This document shows positions 5,729 to 13,092 of a stretch of DNA of 32,264 nucleotides, piece after piece. The notes under the pieces were generated by a model. The model was given only the letters and a program-made list of their open reading frames with translations. It had not been told where the DNA came from and ran no database searches. The position numbers and the translations under genes were made by a program. The DNA is from a virus, in IMG/VR virus record IMGVR_UViG_3300009593_000070, positions 1 to 32,264 of that record. One strand, 5' to 3'. The number at the start of each line of letters is the position of its first letter. Positions within the stretch are counted from its first letter, which is position 1.

Positions 5729-7248
5729 TGAAATTTTTCAAGAATCTAAAAGAGTCTATATTGGGGTCAATTAAGGAAGACCTCAATTCTGCACTAGGTG
5801 GTAAACAAGCATTATTCAACTCCAAGATATCTGGTGCATTAGATGACTTGATTGCAATGAAGACTGGTATTAACATATCCAATGTTCCATCTAAAATAAC
5901 AGAAGAGGCTGCACTAGCAGGAGAGGCTAGAAGGTTAAAGATAAAAATGCCTAATTCAGATGCTGGTTCCAAAGATGCAAAAGGGGCTCCTAAAGAAAGA
6001 GCAATGATGAAGTTTCCAACATCTAATAATAGATTCATTGATAACTGGGTTATATTCAGAACACTACCTAGAGTAATAGAAGGTGAGCATATGACTGGTA
6101 CTCTATATTCAGATACAGGTTCATCTCATGGTGGTAGTGTTGTTACAGGTACTAATGGGAAGAAGGGTAAGAGTGAAAAATCAACCTTCCAGAATAAAGA
6201 TGTGACTATTGCATTATATTTCCCTAACAATGTTAAGGATACTGTTCAAGTTGACTACGATGTAAAAGAGGTAGGACTAGGAGATGCTGCTGTAAATGAC
6301 CTAATGAATTGGGACTGGCCAGACATGGGTGATATATTCGGTGAAATGACAGAAGGAATGAAACAGAGTATGGTTGCAATGAGGTCAATGGAAGAAGGTA
6401 TTGCAACAGGTAACCCTAAGTTTTTAGGATATCAAGGTGTTACAATGAGAGAACATCAATATACCTTTAATTTAAACCCATATAACGAATCAGATTCAAA
6501 AGAAATAACAGAAATAATCCATTGGTTTAAGTTAATGGCCTTACCTATGTCATCACAAAAGAACCCTAGAATCATGATATTACCACCAGAATGGGAAATC
6601 AATTTCATGGGGCCTATATTAGGACATATAGAACATCCACAAAACTGTTTCCTTGCATCTGTAGATGTAGACTATTCTGGTGGAAAGGATATGTCATTCA
6701 TTGAGAGTGCTGGTGCAGAAGCAAGAGATAGAAAGTCTATTAGAGAAGAAATAGAGGCAGGAAGAGCATCAGATGATAACTTCGATGAGAGTGGTGTAAA
6801 TAAAGCTAAGAACCATAGAGTACAACATTATCCTAATGGAGTCATAATGACCCTTACATTTAAAGAGATATTGAACCTAGATAGACTTAGATATGTCGGT
6901 AGAGTAAGTGCAAAAGCAGAGGGTGCAAGACAACATGTTCTTGATGAAATACAAGACTTTGAATATAATAATCACAATAGTGATTCAACAATGGAGACTA
7001 CTGAATATAAAACAGATAGTGAGGAAGAATTCAGAAAACTCTATAGAGAGAAGTATGGTGTAGAACCAACTGATAGAGATGTAAGAAGGGCAAGAAGAAA
7101 AGGTTCTTATATGACTGCTTTGCCTGGTGGTGGCCCCATGGGAAATCTGACACATCATGTTGGGTATAAGTTCGAACACGATTCCCCAATACCAAATAGA
7201 AACAATTATACAGGCAATCAGACAAGTAGTCAGTCTGGTGGAGATTAA
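5728..7248 (+). CDS. 48: Baseplate tail-tube cap gp48
   Basis: A 506-residue protein of the gp48 family. It has an N-terminal amphipathic region, the hallmark VTIALYFPNNVKDTVQVDYD around residues 152-171, a tube-fold domain with TFNLNPYNESDSKEITEIIH at about 249-268, and LPPEWEINFMGP at about 288-299. T4 gp48 is about 364 residues. The extra C-terminal part, after about residue 400, is acidic then basic and looks like a disordered extension. gp48 caps the hub and with gp54 nucleates tail-tube growth. GAGAG at 5716-5720 is the ribosome-binding site. It is the first gene of the rightward block. Confidence 0.85.
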   Translation: MKFFKNLKESILGSIKEDLNSALGGKQALFNSKISGALDDLIAMKTGINISNVPSKITEEAALAGEARRLKIKMPNSDAGSKDAKGAPKERAMMKFPTSNNRFIDNWVIFRTLPRVIEGEHMTGTLYSDTGSSHGGSVVTGTNGKKGKSEKSTFQNKDVTIALYFPNNVKDTVQVDYDVKEVGLGDAAVNDLMNWDWPDMGDIFGEMTEGMKQSMVAMRSMEEGIATGNPKFLGYQGVTMREHQYTFNLNPYNESDSKEITEIIHWFKLMALPMSSQKNPRIMILPPEWEINFMGPILGHIEHPQNCFLASVDVDYSGGKDMSFIESAGAEARDRKSIREEIEAGRASDDNFDESGVNKAKNHRVQHYPNGVIMTLTFKEILNLDRLRYVGRVSAKAEGARQHVLDEIQDFEYNNHNSDSTMETTEYKTDSEEEFRKLYREKYGVEPTDRDVRRARRKGSYMTALPGGGPMGNLTHHVGYKFEHDSPIPNRNNYTGNQTSSQSGGD

Positions 7249-7251
7249 GAC

Positions 7252-7980
7252 ATGGCAGAGCAATATTTTAAACACTATCCAAGTATGGATTTTGACCTTA
7301 AAAACGATGGTAATTTAATTAAAGCAAAAGATATATTCAGAAGTATACGAATACAATCAAATGCAATAGAGGGTGTCGCAGGATACGAATATTACTATGT
7401 ACAAGACCAAGATAGACCAGATGTAACTGCAACTAAACTGTATGGAGATGCAACTTTATACTGGTTATTCTGGATGGTTAATGAAGAACTTGCAGTACAT
7501 AGTGACTGGCCAAAGTCTCAAAGAGTACTAGAGAGATATATTGCAAGAAAATATTCAGGCAAAGCACTCGTCAGTTCGGCACAAGGAGATATAGTACTAT
7601 CAAATACATCTAAATTTCTCCAAGGGGAAAAGGTAGTAGGTTCTACCAGTTCGGCATTTGGATATGTCACCAAGATAGACCCTACCAATAAACAAATCAT
7701 ATTAAACGATATACAGGGAGTATTCGTTAATGGTGAAACTGTCACAGGCTCCAAGTCGGACAAGAGTTTTACTCTCAGTTCGGTTCGGAATTTCCAAGAC
7801 TCACCTCATCACTATACAGATTCAGAGGGTAATAAAACCACTATTTCAACGAGTAATACAGCAGTTTCCAATAACGACTATGAGCAAGAACATAACGATT
7901 CCAAGAGAACTATCAAGTATATCAAACCACGATATATACCACAACTCATCAGAGAATTCAAGAGTTTCATAAGAGCATAA
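7252..7980 (+). CDS. 53: Baseplate wedge protein gp53, with C-terminal extension
   Basis: 242 residues. The N-terminal half, with YPSMDFDL, the IEGVAGYEYYYVQDQDRPD stretch and TKLYGDATLYWLFWMVNE, is the conserved gp53 core. gp53 links neighbouring wedges when they join around the hub. T4 gp53 is about 196 residues. Residues 110-178 form a beta-module with GEKVVGSTSSAFGYV and GETVTGS motifs, also found in gp7 and the DUF4815-type protein, and the end returns to a basic helical segment (YIKPRYIPQLIREFKSFI) typical of gp53 C-termini. The module therefore looks like an internal insertion. The gene begins 3 bases after gp48, using a GGAG inside the gp48 end. Confidence 0.8.
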   Translation: MAEQYFKHYPSMDFDLKNDGNLIKAKDIFRSIRIQSNAIEGVAGYEYYYVQDQDRPDVTATKLYGDATLYWLFWMVNEELAVHSDWPKSQRVLERYIARKYSGKALVSSAQGDIVLSNTSKFLQGEKVVGSTSSAFGYVTKIDPTNKQIILNDIQGVFVNGETVTGSKSDKSFTLSSVRNFQDSPHHYTDSEGNKTTISTSNTAVSNNDYEQEHNDSKRTIKYIKPRYIPQLIREFKSFIRA

Positions 7981-7981
7981 T

Positions 7982-9487
7982 ATGGGTCAAGCAATAGGGT
8001 TAAATAAACCTAATTCTTATAGGTTAATAGCAGTTACCATCAGTAACAATGAAGGTAGTTCATGGGATGTAAGTAATCTCGTAGACTCCTTTGAGATTAA
8101 TGAGAGTATATATCAGATGTTCCTTACAGGTTCTATATCAATATTTGATAATATGAACATATTTGCAAGGGTTAATTTCACTGGACAAGAATATATTCGA
8201 ATACATTTTGCTGGTATACAGGGTAATGAAGAAGAAGTACCAGAAGACGAACATATAAATCAAGTGTTTCGTATATTTAATGTCTCTAATTACCTTAGAG
8301 ATACCTCTGAGAACCTATCACATGTCATGTATAAGTTAGATTTATGCTCTCCTCTACTCTATGAAGCAAAGACTAAGAGACTCTCTAGGATGTATAGAGG
8401 GAAGTCTGGGGATATATTGAATAAAATATGTAAGGAAGAATTAAATTTTATTGAGCAAGAAAGTGGTTCTGAACCCCTTACAGCTGGGGGGAAGGAACTC
8501 GGTAACTTCTTCTCTGTATTCGATAGTGATGTGGGAGAGGTATCTGGGTTTCTAGCACCTAATTGGAGTGTGCATAGGGTCTTAGAGCATCTGAGAGACT
8601 CCACCTCAGACGATTCTAATCAACCTTATGGCAATTCTTACTACTTCTATCAGACTGCTATTGATGGTTTTAGGTTCTGTAACATAGATACCATGCAGAA
8701 CATAGTGTATCTGGATGGTGGAGTAGAGTTTGCACCAAGGGATTCAGGCGCAGAGCTCCCAGAAAACTACGATGATGAGGTAGGTGTGGGTAATGACATC
8801 CTCTCCTACAACAAAGTGGACTCTTTTGACACTCTCTTAGGTCACCAAGATGCACTTTATGCTGGTAAGATAGTATCTTATGACACAATCTCCAAGCAAA
8901 TCACCTATATTGATAGTCAATTTACGCAACAATTCGAGATTGGAGAGGATGGTACTTATAAAAAGGAGCTTCTGTCAGTGGCCCCTAGCTTCAGAGTGGG
9001 TGCAGAGGGTATCAGAGTACCAGATGATGGTGGTGCAGAGGGAGAAGTAATGCCACCCGCTCCTATCGCGGTGCATGGAGACCCTATTATAGAACGATTT
9101 GGAGCTGCTGTCAACTTTAATTACAATCAGAGTAGTGCATTCAGTAACAAGATAGAGACAGCAGGTGGTAGTTTATCCTCTGGTGGTACACATACAGTAT
9201 ACAATAGAGCAAGAGTAGAGAGACTCTTTGAGCTCAATAGAATAAATATACAACTATCTGGTAGAACTAATATATCTGCTGGTATGATTATACAGGTAGA
9301 CATACCTATGCCCACACAGATAGGTGGTGAGCATGATGAGATACAACATAATGGTAGGTTATTGATAGAAGGTATTACTTGGAAGGGTAATAGAGATGGC
9401 TTAGAGACGCAGCTCAGCTGTACCACAGATGGATTCCAAGTCAATCCAGATACTTGGGAAGGATTAGGACTATCACAACAATATTAA
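7982..9487 (+). CDS. 27: Baseplate central hub protein gp27-like
   Basis: 501 residues. The N-terminus with VTISNNEGSSWDVSNLVDSF, INESIYQMFLTGSISIFD and later SCTTDGFQVNPDTW matches the gp27/GpD hub family, whose trimer forms the ring linking spike to tube (T4 gp27 is about 391 residues). The central region carries two tube-like beta domains with a helical insert (about 120-260). The start lies directly behind the gp53 stop. It would partner the gp5-like spike encoded at 10467. In T4-like phages hub and spike genes are usually neighbours, but here about 980 bases with panD separate them. Confidence 0.75.
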   Translation: MGQAIGLNKPNSYRLIAVTISNNEGSSWDVSNLVDSFEINESIYQMFLTGSISIFDNMNIFARVNFTGQEYIRIHFAGIQGNEEEVPEDEHINQVFRIFNVSNYLRDTSENLSHVMYKLDLCSPLLYEAKTKRLSRMYRGKSGDILNKICKEELNFIEQESGSEPLTAGGKELGNFFSVFDSDVGEVSGFLAPNWSVHRVLEHLRDSTSDDSNQPYGNSYYFYQTAIDGFRFCNIDTMQNIVYLDGGVEFAPRDSGAELPENYDDEVGVGNDILSYNKVDSFDTLLGHQDALYAGKIVSYDTISKQITYIDSQFTQQFEIGEDGTYKKELLSVAPSFRVGAEGIRVPDDGGAEGEVMPPAPIAVHGDPIIERFGAAVNFNYNQSSAFSNKIETAGGSLSSGGTHTVYNRARVERLFELNRINIQLSGRTNISAGMIIQVDIPMPTQIGGEHDEIQHNGRLLIEGITWKGNRDGLETQLSCTTDGFQVNPDTWEGLGLSQQY

Positions 9488-9660
9488 TTCTCTGAGACCT
9501 GCTAGCCACAGTGCTATGGGACTCCTAGAATAAAAAAGCAGGGGCTATGCAACCCCATATAATATGTTGGGAAGTTTTATTAGAAAAAGTAAGCTTCCTA
9601 TGGTGGGACTCCTAGACCTTTTATGGGACTCCTAAATATTAAATAAGAAATGGAGAATGT
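9488..9660. other. Non-coding structured spacer before the panD island
   Basis: 173 bases without a credible gene. Visible pairings are CCTGCT 9498-9503 with AGCAGG 9537-9542, GGGG 9541-9544 with CCCC 9553-9556, and GGAAG 9570-9574 with CTTCC 9594-9598. Some are mutually exclusive. None is followed by a clear T-tract, so a terminator is not supported. Three copies of TGGGACTCCTA lie in it. Confidence 0.5.
9516..9636 (+). repeat. Three dispersed copies of TGGGACTCCTA
   Basis: Copies lie at 9517-9527, 9604-9614 and 9624-9634, the last two only 20 bases apart. A 12-base GGTGGGACTCCT is shared between 9602-9613 and the panD coding sequence at 10074-10085. Copies 1 and 3 are preceded by A, giving ATG GGA CTC CTA, but these tiny frames end within a few codons. 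Confidence 0.6.
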
Positions 9661-9801
9661 ATGATAAAAAATATTCTACACTCACATAAGAAGATGATGT
9701 TCACCTTCTTGGATGTGACAGACATGGATGAATATGGATTAGCATGGTTTTGTTTTTTAAAGGGTGCATTATTTACTGCACTATTAGTATGGTTATTTTA
9801 A
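9661..9801 (+). CDS. 46-residue membrane protein of unknown function
   Basis: A short frame starting at ATG 9661, with GGAG at 9652-9655 as ribosome-binding site, and ending at TAA 9799-9801. The N-terminal half is basic then mixed (KNILHSHKKMMF). The C-terminal half, about residues 29-46, is one hydrophobic span ending WFCFLKGALFTALLVWLF. The good ribosome-binding site and direct abutment with the next frame support expression. No family recognised. It is the first of three tiny membrane-protein frames around panD. Confidence 0.55.
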   Translation: MIKNILHSHKKMMFTFLDVTDMDEYGLAWFCFLKGALFTALLVWLF

Positions 9802-9966
9802 ATGACTAATTGGTTATATAATAAATTAGTACCACATGCTCTAAGGTTTAGAGAGTGGTCAGAAGGAAAGACTTGGATAAAGATACCTTTATTCATATTA
9901 ATACTATGGATGTTAGGGTTTGCTAATCCCTATTGGTGTGTATATCCAGTCTGTTGGATACAATAA
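9802..9966 (+). CDS. 54-residue membrane protein of unknown function
   Basis: The start codon follows the preceding stop with no gap (TAA ATG), indicating translational coupling. About 30 polar or basic residues are followed by a hydrophobic span IPLFILILWMLGFA and a short aromatic tail with two cysteines four residues apart (CVYPVC). It ends 3 bases before panD, so the three genes form a tight unit. No family recognised. A lysis-related or regulatory peptide is possible but unsupported. Confidence 0.55.
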   Translation: MTNWLYNKLVPHALRFREWSEGKTWIKIPLFILILWMLGFANPYWCVYPVCWIQ

Positions 9967-9969
9967 ATT

Positions 9970-10383
9970 ATGATTAGAACTTTATTAGGTACAAAGATAC
10001 ATGGTTGTATCTGTACCGATGTAGATTTAGACTATGAGGGTAGTATTCTCATAGATGAAGACTGGATGGATGAGGTGGGACTCCTTATTCATGAACAGGT
10101 TGATGTATATAATAAAACAAATGGTAACCGACATACAACTTATGTCCTACCATTACCTAGAGGGTCTAATGAGGTATCAGTCAATGGTGCTGGTGCTCAT
10201 TTGACCGACATAGGTGATGAACTTATTATTTGTTCTTATATACAATTGGATGAGAGTAACGAGACACTTCCTCTCAATCATACTCCGAAGATTAAGATTA
10301 TAGACCCCAAAGACCGACTTTATAGAGAGTTGCTGGGACTTGATGGGAGTTCAGAGAAGTTAAGGAAACATATAGATGGATAG
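9970..10383 (+). CDS. panD: Aspartate 1-decarboxylase PanD
   Basis: A complete 137-residue L-aspartate alpha-decarboxylase, which converts aspartate to beta-alanine for pantothenate and coenzyme A synthesis. It is a pyruvoyl enzyme made by self-cleavage of a proenzyme. The sequence starts MIRTLLGTKIH and keeps the family numbering of the bacterial enzyme (about 126 residues in E. coli). Lys9 and His11 are in place, Tyr22-Glu23-Gly24-Ser25 forms the self-processing site (cleavage Gly24/Ser25), Arg54, Thr57 and Tyr58 lie in NGNRHTTY, and Asn72 is in VNGAGAH. No residue needed for processing or catalysis is missing, so it should be active. The C-terminus is about ten residues longer than usual and basic. 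It lies between the hub and spike genes and is probably transcribed late with them. Confidence 0.93.
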   Translation: MIRTLLGTKIHGCICTDVDLDYEGSILIDEDWMDEVGLLIHEQVDVYNKTNGNRHTTYVLPLPRGSNEVSVNGAGAHLTDIGDELIICSYIQLDESNETLPLNHTPKIKIIDPKDRLYRELLGLDGSSEKLRKHIDG

Positions 10384-10495
10384 TATTGTACTGGTTTTCC
10401 ATATGGTAATATTAATACCTATGGTTTATTTCATATGGAAAGATGGTTATAATAAAGGATTAAAACATGGCAGAGTTCGCAGGATTAAAGAATAA
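10376..10495 (+). CDS. 39-residue membrane protein overlapping panD and the spike gene
   Basis: ATG at 10376 lies inside the panD end, and the TAA at 10493-10495 lies inside the gp5-like gene, so it bridges the 83-base gap. It encodes one hydrophobic span near the N-terminus (IVLVFHMVILIPMVYFIW) followed by a basic tail (NKGLKHGRVRRIK), which fits a single-span protein with a cytoplasmic C-terminus. The hydrophobic composition is hard to explain as chance, but no homologue is recognised and the ribosome-binding site is weak. Confidence 0.4.
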   Translation: MDSIVLVFHMVILIPMVYFIWKDGYNKGLKHGRVRRIKE

Positions 10496-11558
10496 TTTCT
10501 ACACAGGTGTCGTAGAAGACCGACATGACCCATTATCTTTGGGTCGTGTGAGAGTTCGTGTCTATGGACTTCACACAGACGACAAATCCCTAATACCGAC
10601 TCCAGATTTACCTTGGAGTGATGTTCTTATGCCTGTAACCTCTCCTTCTCTTTCTGGACTGGGATTATCTCCTCATGGACTTGTAGAAGGTTCTACAGTC
10701 ATGGGAATGTACCGAGATGAGTCTGGAATGCAAGATTTCGTGGTTTTGGGTTCATTATTTGGAAAACCCAGTGATAAATGGAAGATTCCGAACAATAAAG
10801 TGGATAATGCAGTCACAAGGAGTGCAGATGAGGGTTTTAACGACCCTAGAAGGGATTCTAAAGGCGATTATGCAGAAAGTCTTGATAAACCCCAGAATGG
10901 TCGCAACTTTACTCTTACAGGGGCTCTAGACACAGCACCTCTGGGAAGACCGACTCTTACTACTGTTACTCCAGTGGATGGTTCTGGTACAACCATTGAA
11001 AATAATGACAAAGGTGAAAGGTATCCAAGGGACTCCTACACCAAAGATTCAAAGTCCGATGTAAATGAAAATGCAATCATTGGGTCTTCTGCAACCTATC
11101 CCAATGATATTATATTAAAACACGAAGGTACATCTGTTAAAGAACCGACTCGACAAAGTATATCTCCAGCATATCCTTATAATCATATGATTGAATCTGA
11201 GAGTGGACATATATTAGAGATGGATGACACTCCTAATGCAGAAAGGTTGCACTTATATCACAGGTCTGGTAGTAGAATAGAGTTCCTACGAGATGGTGAT
11301 ATGACTCTTAAGGTTGCAAATAATAATTACGAAATAATATTAAAAGATAAGAAAGTATTAATTGCTGGTAGTGCCGATATTGAATTGTCTAATGGTAATT
11401 ATAATATTAATGCATATAAAGGTAAGACAGAGGATGGTGGAAATATTACATTTAATTCTCATGGTGGACATATTACAATTAATGCAACCGATGGTGAGAA
11501 AGCAATTAGATTAAAAGGTAAAGTATCTATTAATGGAAGTGCTTACGATGAATCCTAA
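10467..11558 (+). CDS. 5: Baseplate spike / hub gp5-like, without lysozyme domain
   Basis: 363 residues. Residues 1-105 form the OB-fold of gp5/VgrG-type spikes, with FYTGVVEDRHDPLSLGRVRV at about 11-30. Residues about 105-230 are a polar, low-complexity linker. Residues 235-363, starting PYNHMIESESGHILEMDDTP, form the intertwined beta-helix needle with repeated short strands. In T4 gp5 (575 residues) a lysozyme domain lies between these parts, but here the linker has no lysozyme-like catalytic segment. The protein should trimerise below the gp27-like ring and puncture the outer membrane. AAAGGAT precedes the ATG. The absence of the lysozyme means peptidoglycan must be opened by another virion protein. 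Confidence 0.8.
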   Translation: MAEFAGLKNNFYTGVVEDRHDPLSLGRVRVRVYGLHTDDKSLIPTPDLPWSDVLMPVTSPSLSGLGLSPHGLVEGSTVMGMYRDESGMQDFVVLGSLFGKPSDKWKIPNNKVDNAVTRSADEGFNDPRRDSKGDYAESLDKPQNGRNFTLTGALDTAPLGRPTLTTVTPVDGSGTTIENNDKGERYPRDSYTKDSKSDVNENAIIGSSATYPNDIILKHEGTSVKEPTRQSISPAYPYNHMIESESGHILEMDDTPNAERLHLYHRSGSRIEFLRDGDMTLKVANNNYEIILKDKKVLIAGSADIELSNGNYNINAYKGKTEDGGNITFNSHGGHITINATDGEKAIRLKGKVSINGSAYDES

Positions 11559-11610
11559 AGAATATTTAGATTATATTGGTTCATGGTTAAGATGGTATTA
11601 TAATGTCTGA
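11548..11610 (+). CDS. 20-residue frame bridging two genes (coupling peptide candidate)
   Basis: It begins at an ATG inside the last codons of the spike gene and ends at a TGA overlapping the next start region, encoding an aromatic peptide (DYIGSWLRWYYNV). It may only serve to carry ribosomes across the 44-base gap. The short length makes chance likely, so this is a weak call. Confidence 0.2.
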   Translation: MNPKEYLDYIGSWLRWYYNV

Positions 11611-12664
11611 AGCACAAACACCAGTTGCAATTGAATGTCCTCAAGTTGTTATTCCTAGTGCAGATGACCTAGAAAAAATAATAATACAAATAGGGAATCA
11701 ATATGGTTGGGAATATATTCAACCTATTGAAGAATTATTAGGTGCGTTTCCTTTATCTCATACATGGAATAAAGTTAATCTAGATATTCCAGAATTAGAA
11801 TGGGAAGGAAAGATACAATGTATTATAGAAGAATTTAAATTATATCCTATAGTAAAAATATGTGAGTTCCTATCTATCCCATTAAAAATTCCAGTACCAC
11901 CTTTTGGTATTACAGTTGATTGTCAAAGATTATTTACAGAGCCTGGATATAAAGCAGAACTATTAAAAGAATTAGAAGAGTCTGTTGACATCTCTAAAAT
12001 AATGGATGGTTGGAACTTAGAACAATGGGATGGAACAAATGGTATTGATGTACCAGATATTAAATTATCCCAAGCTTGGAAAGAATTAGTAGAAGAAATA
12101 AAAACTATATTATCGAAATCAATGTTTCTTGGTATAGGAGAAATTCTTGGTAAGTCACCAGTAAAAGAAATAGTAGAGTTATTACCAGACCCTATAGGAT
12201 TCCTACTTGAACTTGTTATTTCTGTTCCTAAAGGTGGATATGACTTTGACTCAGAAAAATTATTTAAGTCCTTACAGAAACAAGCAGAAGAAGCGGGTGA
12301 AGACTTTAAAGAAATGTTACTTGAGTTTGAAATACCTTTTGTTTCCGAAGTACCTTCTATTCTAGGACTTGAAGATGTATTACCTAAAACCATAGGTGAT
12401 TTAATTGACTTAGATGTAAGTGGTGAATTTAAAGAAATAGATTTTCCTAATTGGGATACACAGAAAATAAAAAATAAGTTTGATTCATTTATAAAAGACT
12501 TACCTCAAATATTACTTGAAGCATGTCTAGAAAAACTTACTAAACTAATATCATTCCTTATTCCATCATCGATTCCGATTCCATTTACTCTATGTACATT
12601 CCTAACTGCAATTGGTTTTCCAAAAGAGATATCAATTGATAATCTAGTACTAGAAGGGACATAA
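11603..12664 (+). CDS. Virion structural protein of unknown function
   Basis: 353 residues, acidic, predicted mostly helical with several amphipathic stretches (about 60-100, 160-200, 225-245, 300-330) and Pro-rich turns such as PLKIPVPPFGI and PSSIPIPF. Six cysteines are scattered and form no clear metal site. No family was recognised. It lies between the spike gene and gp25 inside the baseplate operon, so a baseplate or hub role is likely from position alone. It uses the same AT-rich codons as its neighbours and shows no sign of recent transfer. Confidence 0.6.
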   Translation: MSEAQTPVAIECPQVVIPSADDLEKIIIQIGNQYGWEYIQPIEELLGAFPLSHTWNKVNLDIPELEWEGKIQCIIEEFKLYPIVKICEFLSIPLKIPVPPFGITVDCQRLFTEPGYKAELLKELEESVDISKIMDGWNLEQWDGTNGIDVPDIKLSQAWKELVEEIKTILSKSMFLGIGEILGKSPVKEIVELLPDPIGFLLELVISVPKGGYDFDSEKLFKSLQKQAEEAGEDFKEMLLEFEIPFVSEVPSILGLEDVLPKTIGDLIDLDVSGEFKEIDFPNWDTQKIKNKFDSFIKDLPQILLEACLEKLTKLISFLIPSSIPIPFTLCTFLTAIGFPKEISIDNLVLEGT

Positions 12665-12667
12665 ATA
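12660..12667 (+). promoter_or_regulatory. Late-promoter-like box abutting the gp25 start codon
   Basis: CATAAATA followed by ATAGT and then ATG. It has one mismatch to TATAAATA and the same 5-base spacing to the start codon as the boxes at 2714 and 5246. It would give a leaderless gp25 message. It overlaps the previous stop codon, and composition alone could produce it. Confidence 0.3.
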
Positions 12668-12672
12668 ATAGT

Positions 12673-13092
12673 ATGAGTCAGAATTATCTAAAAAACAAAA
12701 GTAAAATTACTGCAAGAAGATGGTACACTGATATTGATTTAAATATCACACCTCATCCTTCTTCTGGTGACTTAGTTTTAAAGCAAGATATAGATGCAGT
12801 TAAAAGGTCAATAAGAAATATCATGTTAACTAACAATTATGAGAGACCTTTCAAACCAAACTTTGGTGCAAATCTTAGGGGACTCCTATTTGAACTTGCA
12901 GATGACTTAACAAAGTTTGAAATAAGGTCACAGATAATTGAAGCAATAACTCAATTAGAACCTAGAGTTTCTATTGAAGAGATATATTTAAACAATTCAA
13001 GGGCAAACACAATGCATGTTAACTTGCATTATGGAATCAGAGGTGTACAAGAACCTCAAGAAATAGAAGTTATACTACAGAGAATACGATAA
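12673..13092 (+). CDS. 25: Baseplate wedge protein gp25 (GpW/gp25 family)
   Basis: 139 residues, close to T4 gp25 (132). The family core is clear: KQDIDAVKRSIRNIMLTNNY, then ERPFKPNFGANLRGLLFEL, and the conserved EPR motif at LEPRVSIEEI (about residues 96-98). gp25 is the sheath-initiator-like wedge component that joins the gp6-gp7 bundle and offers the handshake strand for the first sheath ring. No SD is visible close to the ATG. Its stop overlaps the gp6 start by one base (TAATG), so gp6 is translationally coupled. Confidence 0.92.
   Translation: MSQNYLKNKSKITARRWYTDIDLNITPHPSSGDLVLKQDIDAVKRSIRNIMLTNNYERPFKPNFGANLRGLLFELADDLTKFEIRSQIIEAITQLEPRVSIEEIYLNNSRANTMHVNLHYGIRGVQEPQEIEVILQRIR

Larger units (their letters stand above)
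5683..5730. repeat. Inverted repeat forming a bidirectional late promoter
   Basis: The left arm CATATAAATACTCTATA (5683-5699) and the right arm TATAGAGAGTATTTATATG (5712-5730) are inverted copies, differing by one extra CT pair, with 12 bases between. Each arm holds one late promoter octamer plus the start codon of the gene transcribed in the opposite direction, and the GAG run in each arm serves as the ribosome-binding site of that gene. Confidence 0.85.

Noticed and set aside
9541-9556. GGGG-loop-CCCC hairpin as terminator after the hub gene
   Set aside because: It is followed by ATATAATATG with no T-tract, and the pairing competes with the stem at 9498-9542.
9516-9650. Tiny frames starting ATG GGA CTC CTA in the repeats
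   Set aside because: They end after 5-7 codons, and copy 2 lacks ATG. They are treated as a DNA/RNA repeat, not genes.
11923-12393. A 156-residue minus-strand frame under the unknown structural gene
   Set aside because: Ser/Asn-rich shadow of a real gene with a good frame, and no start signal.
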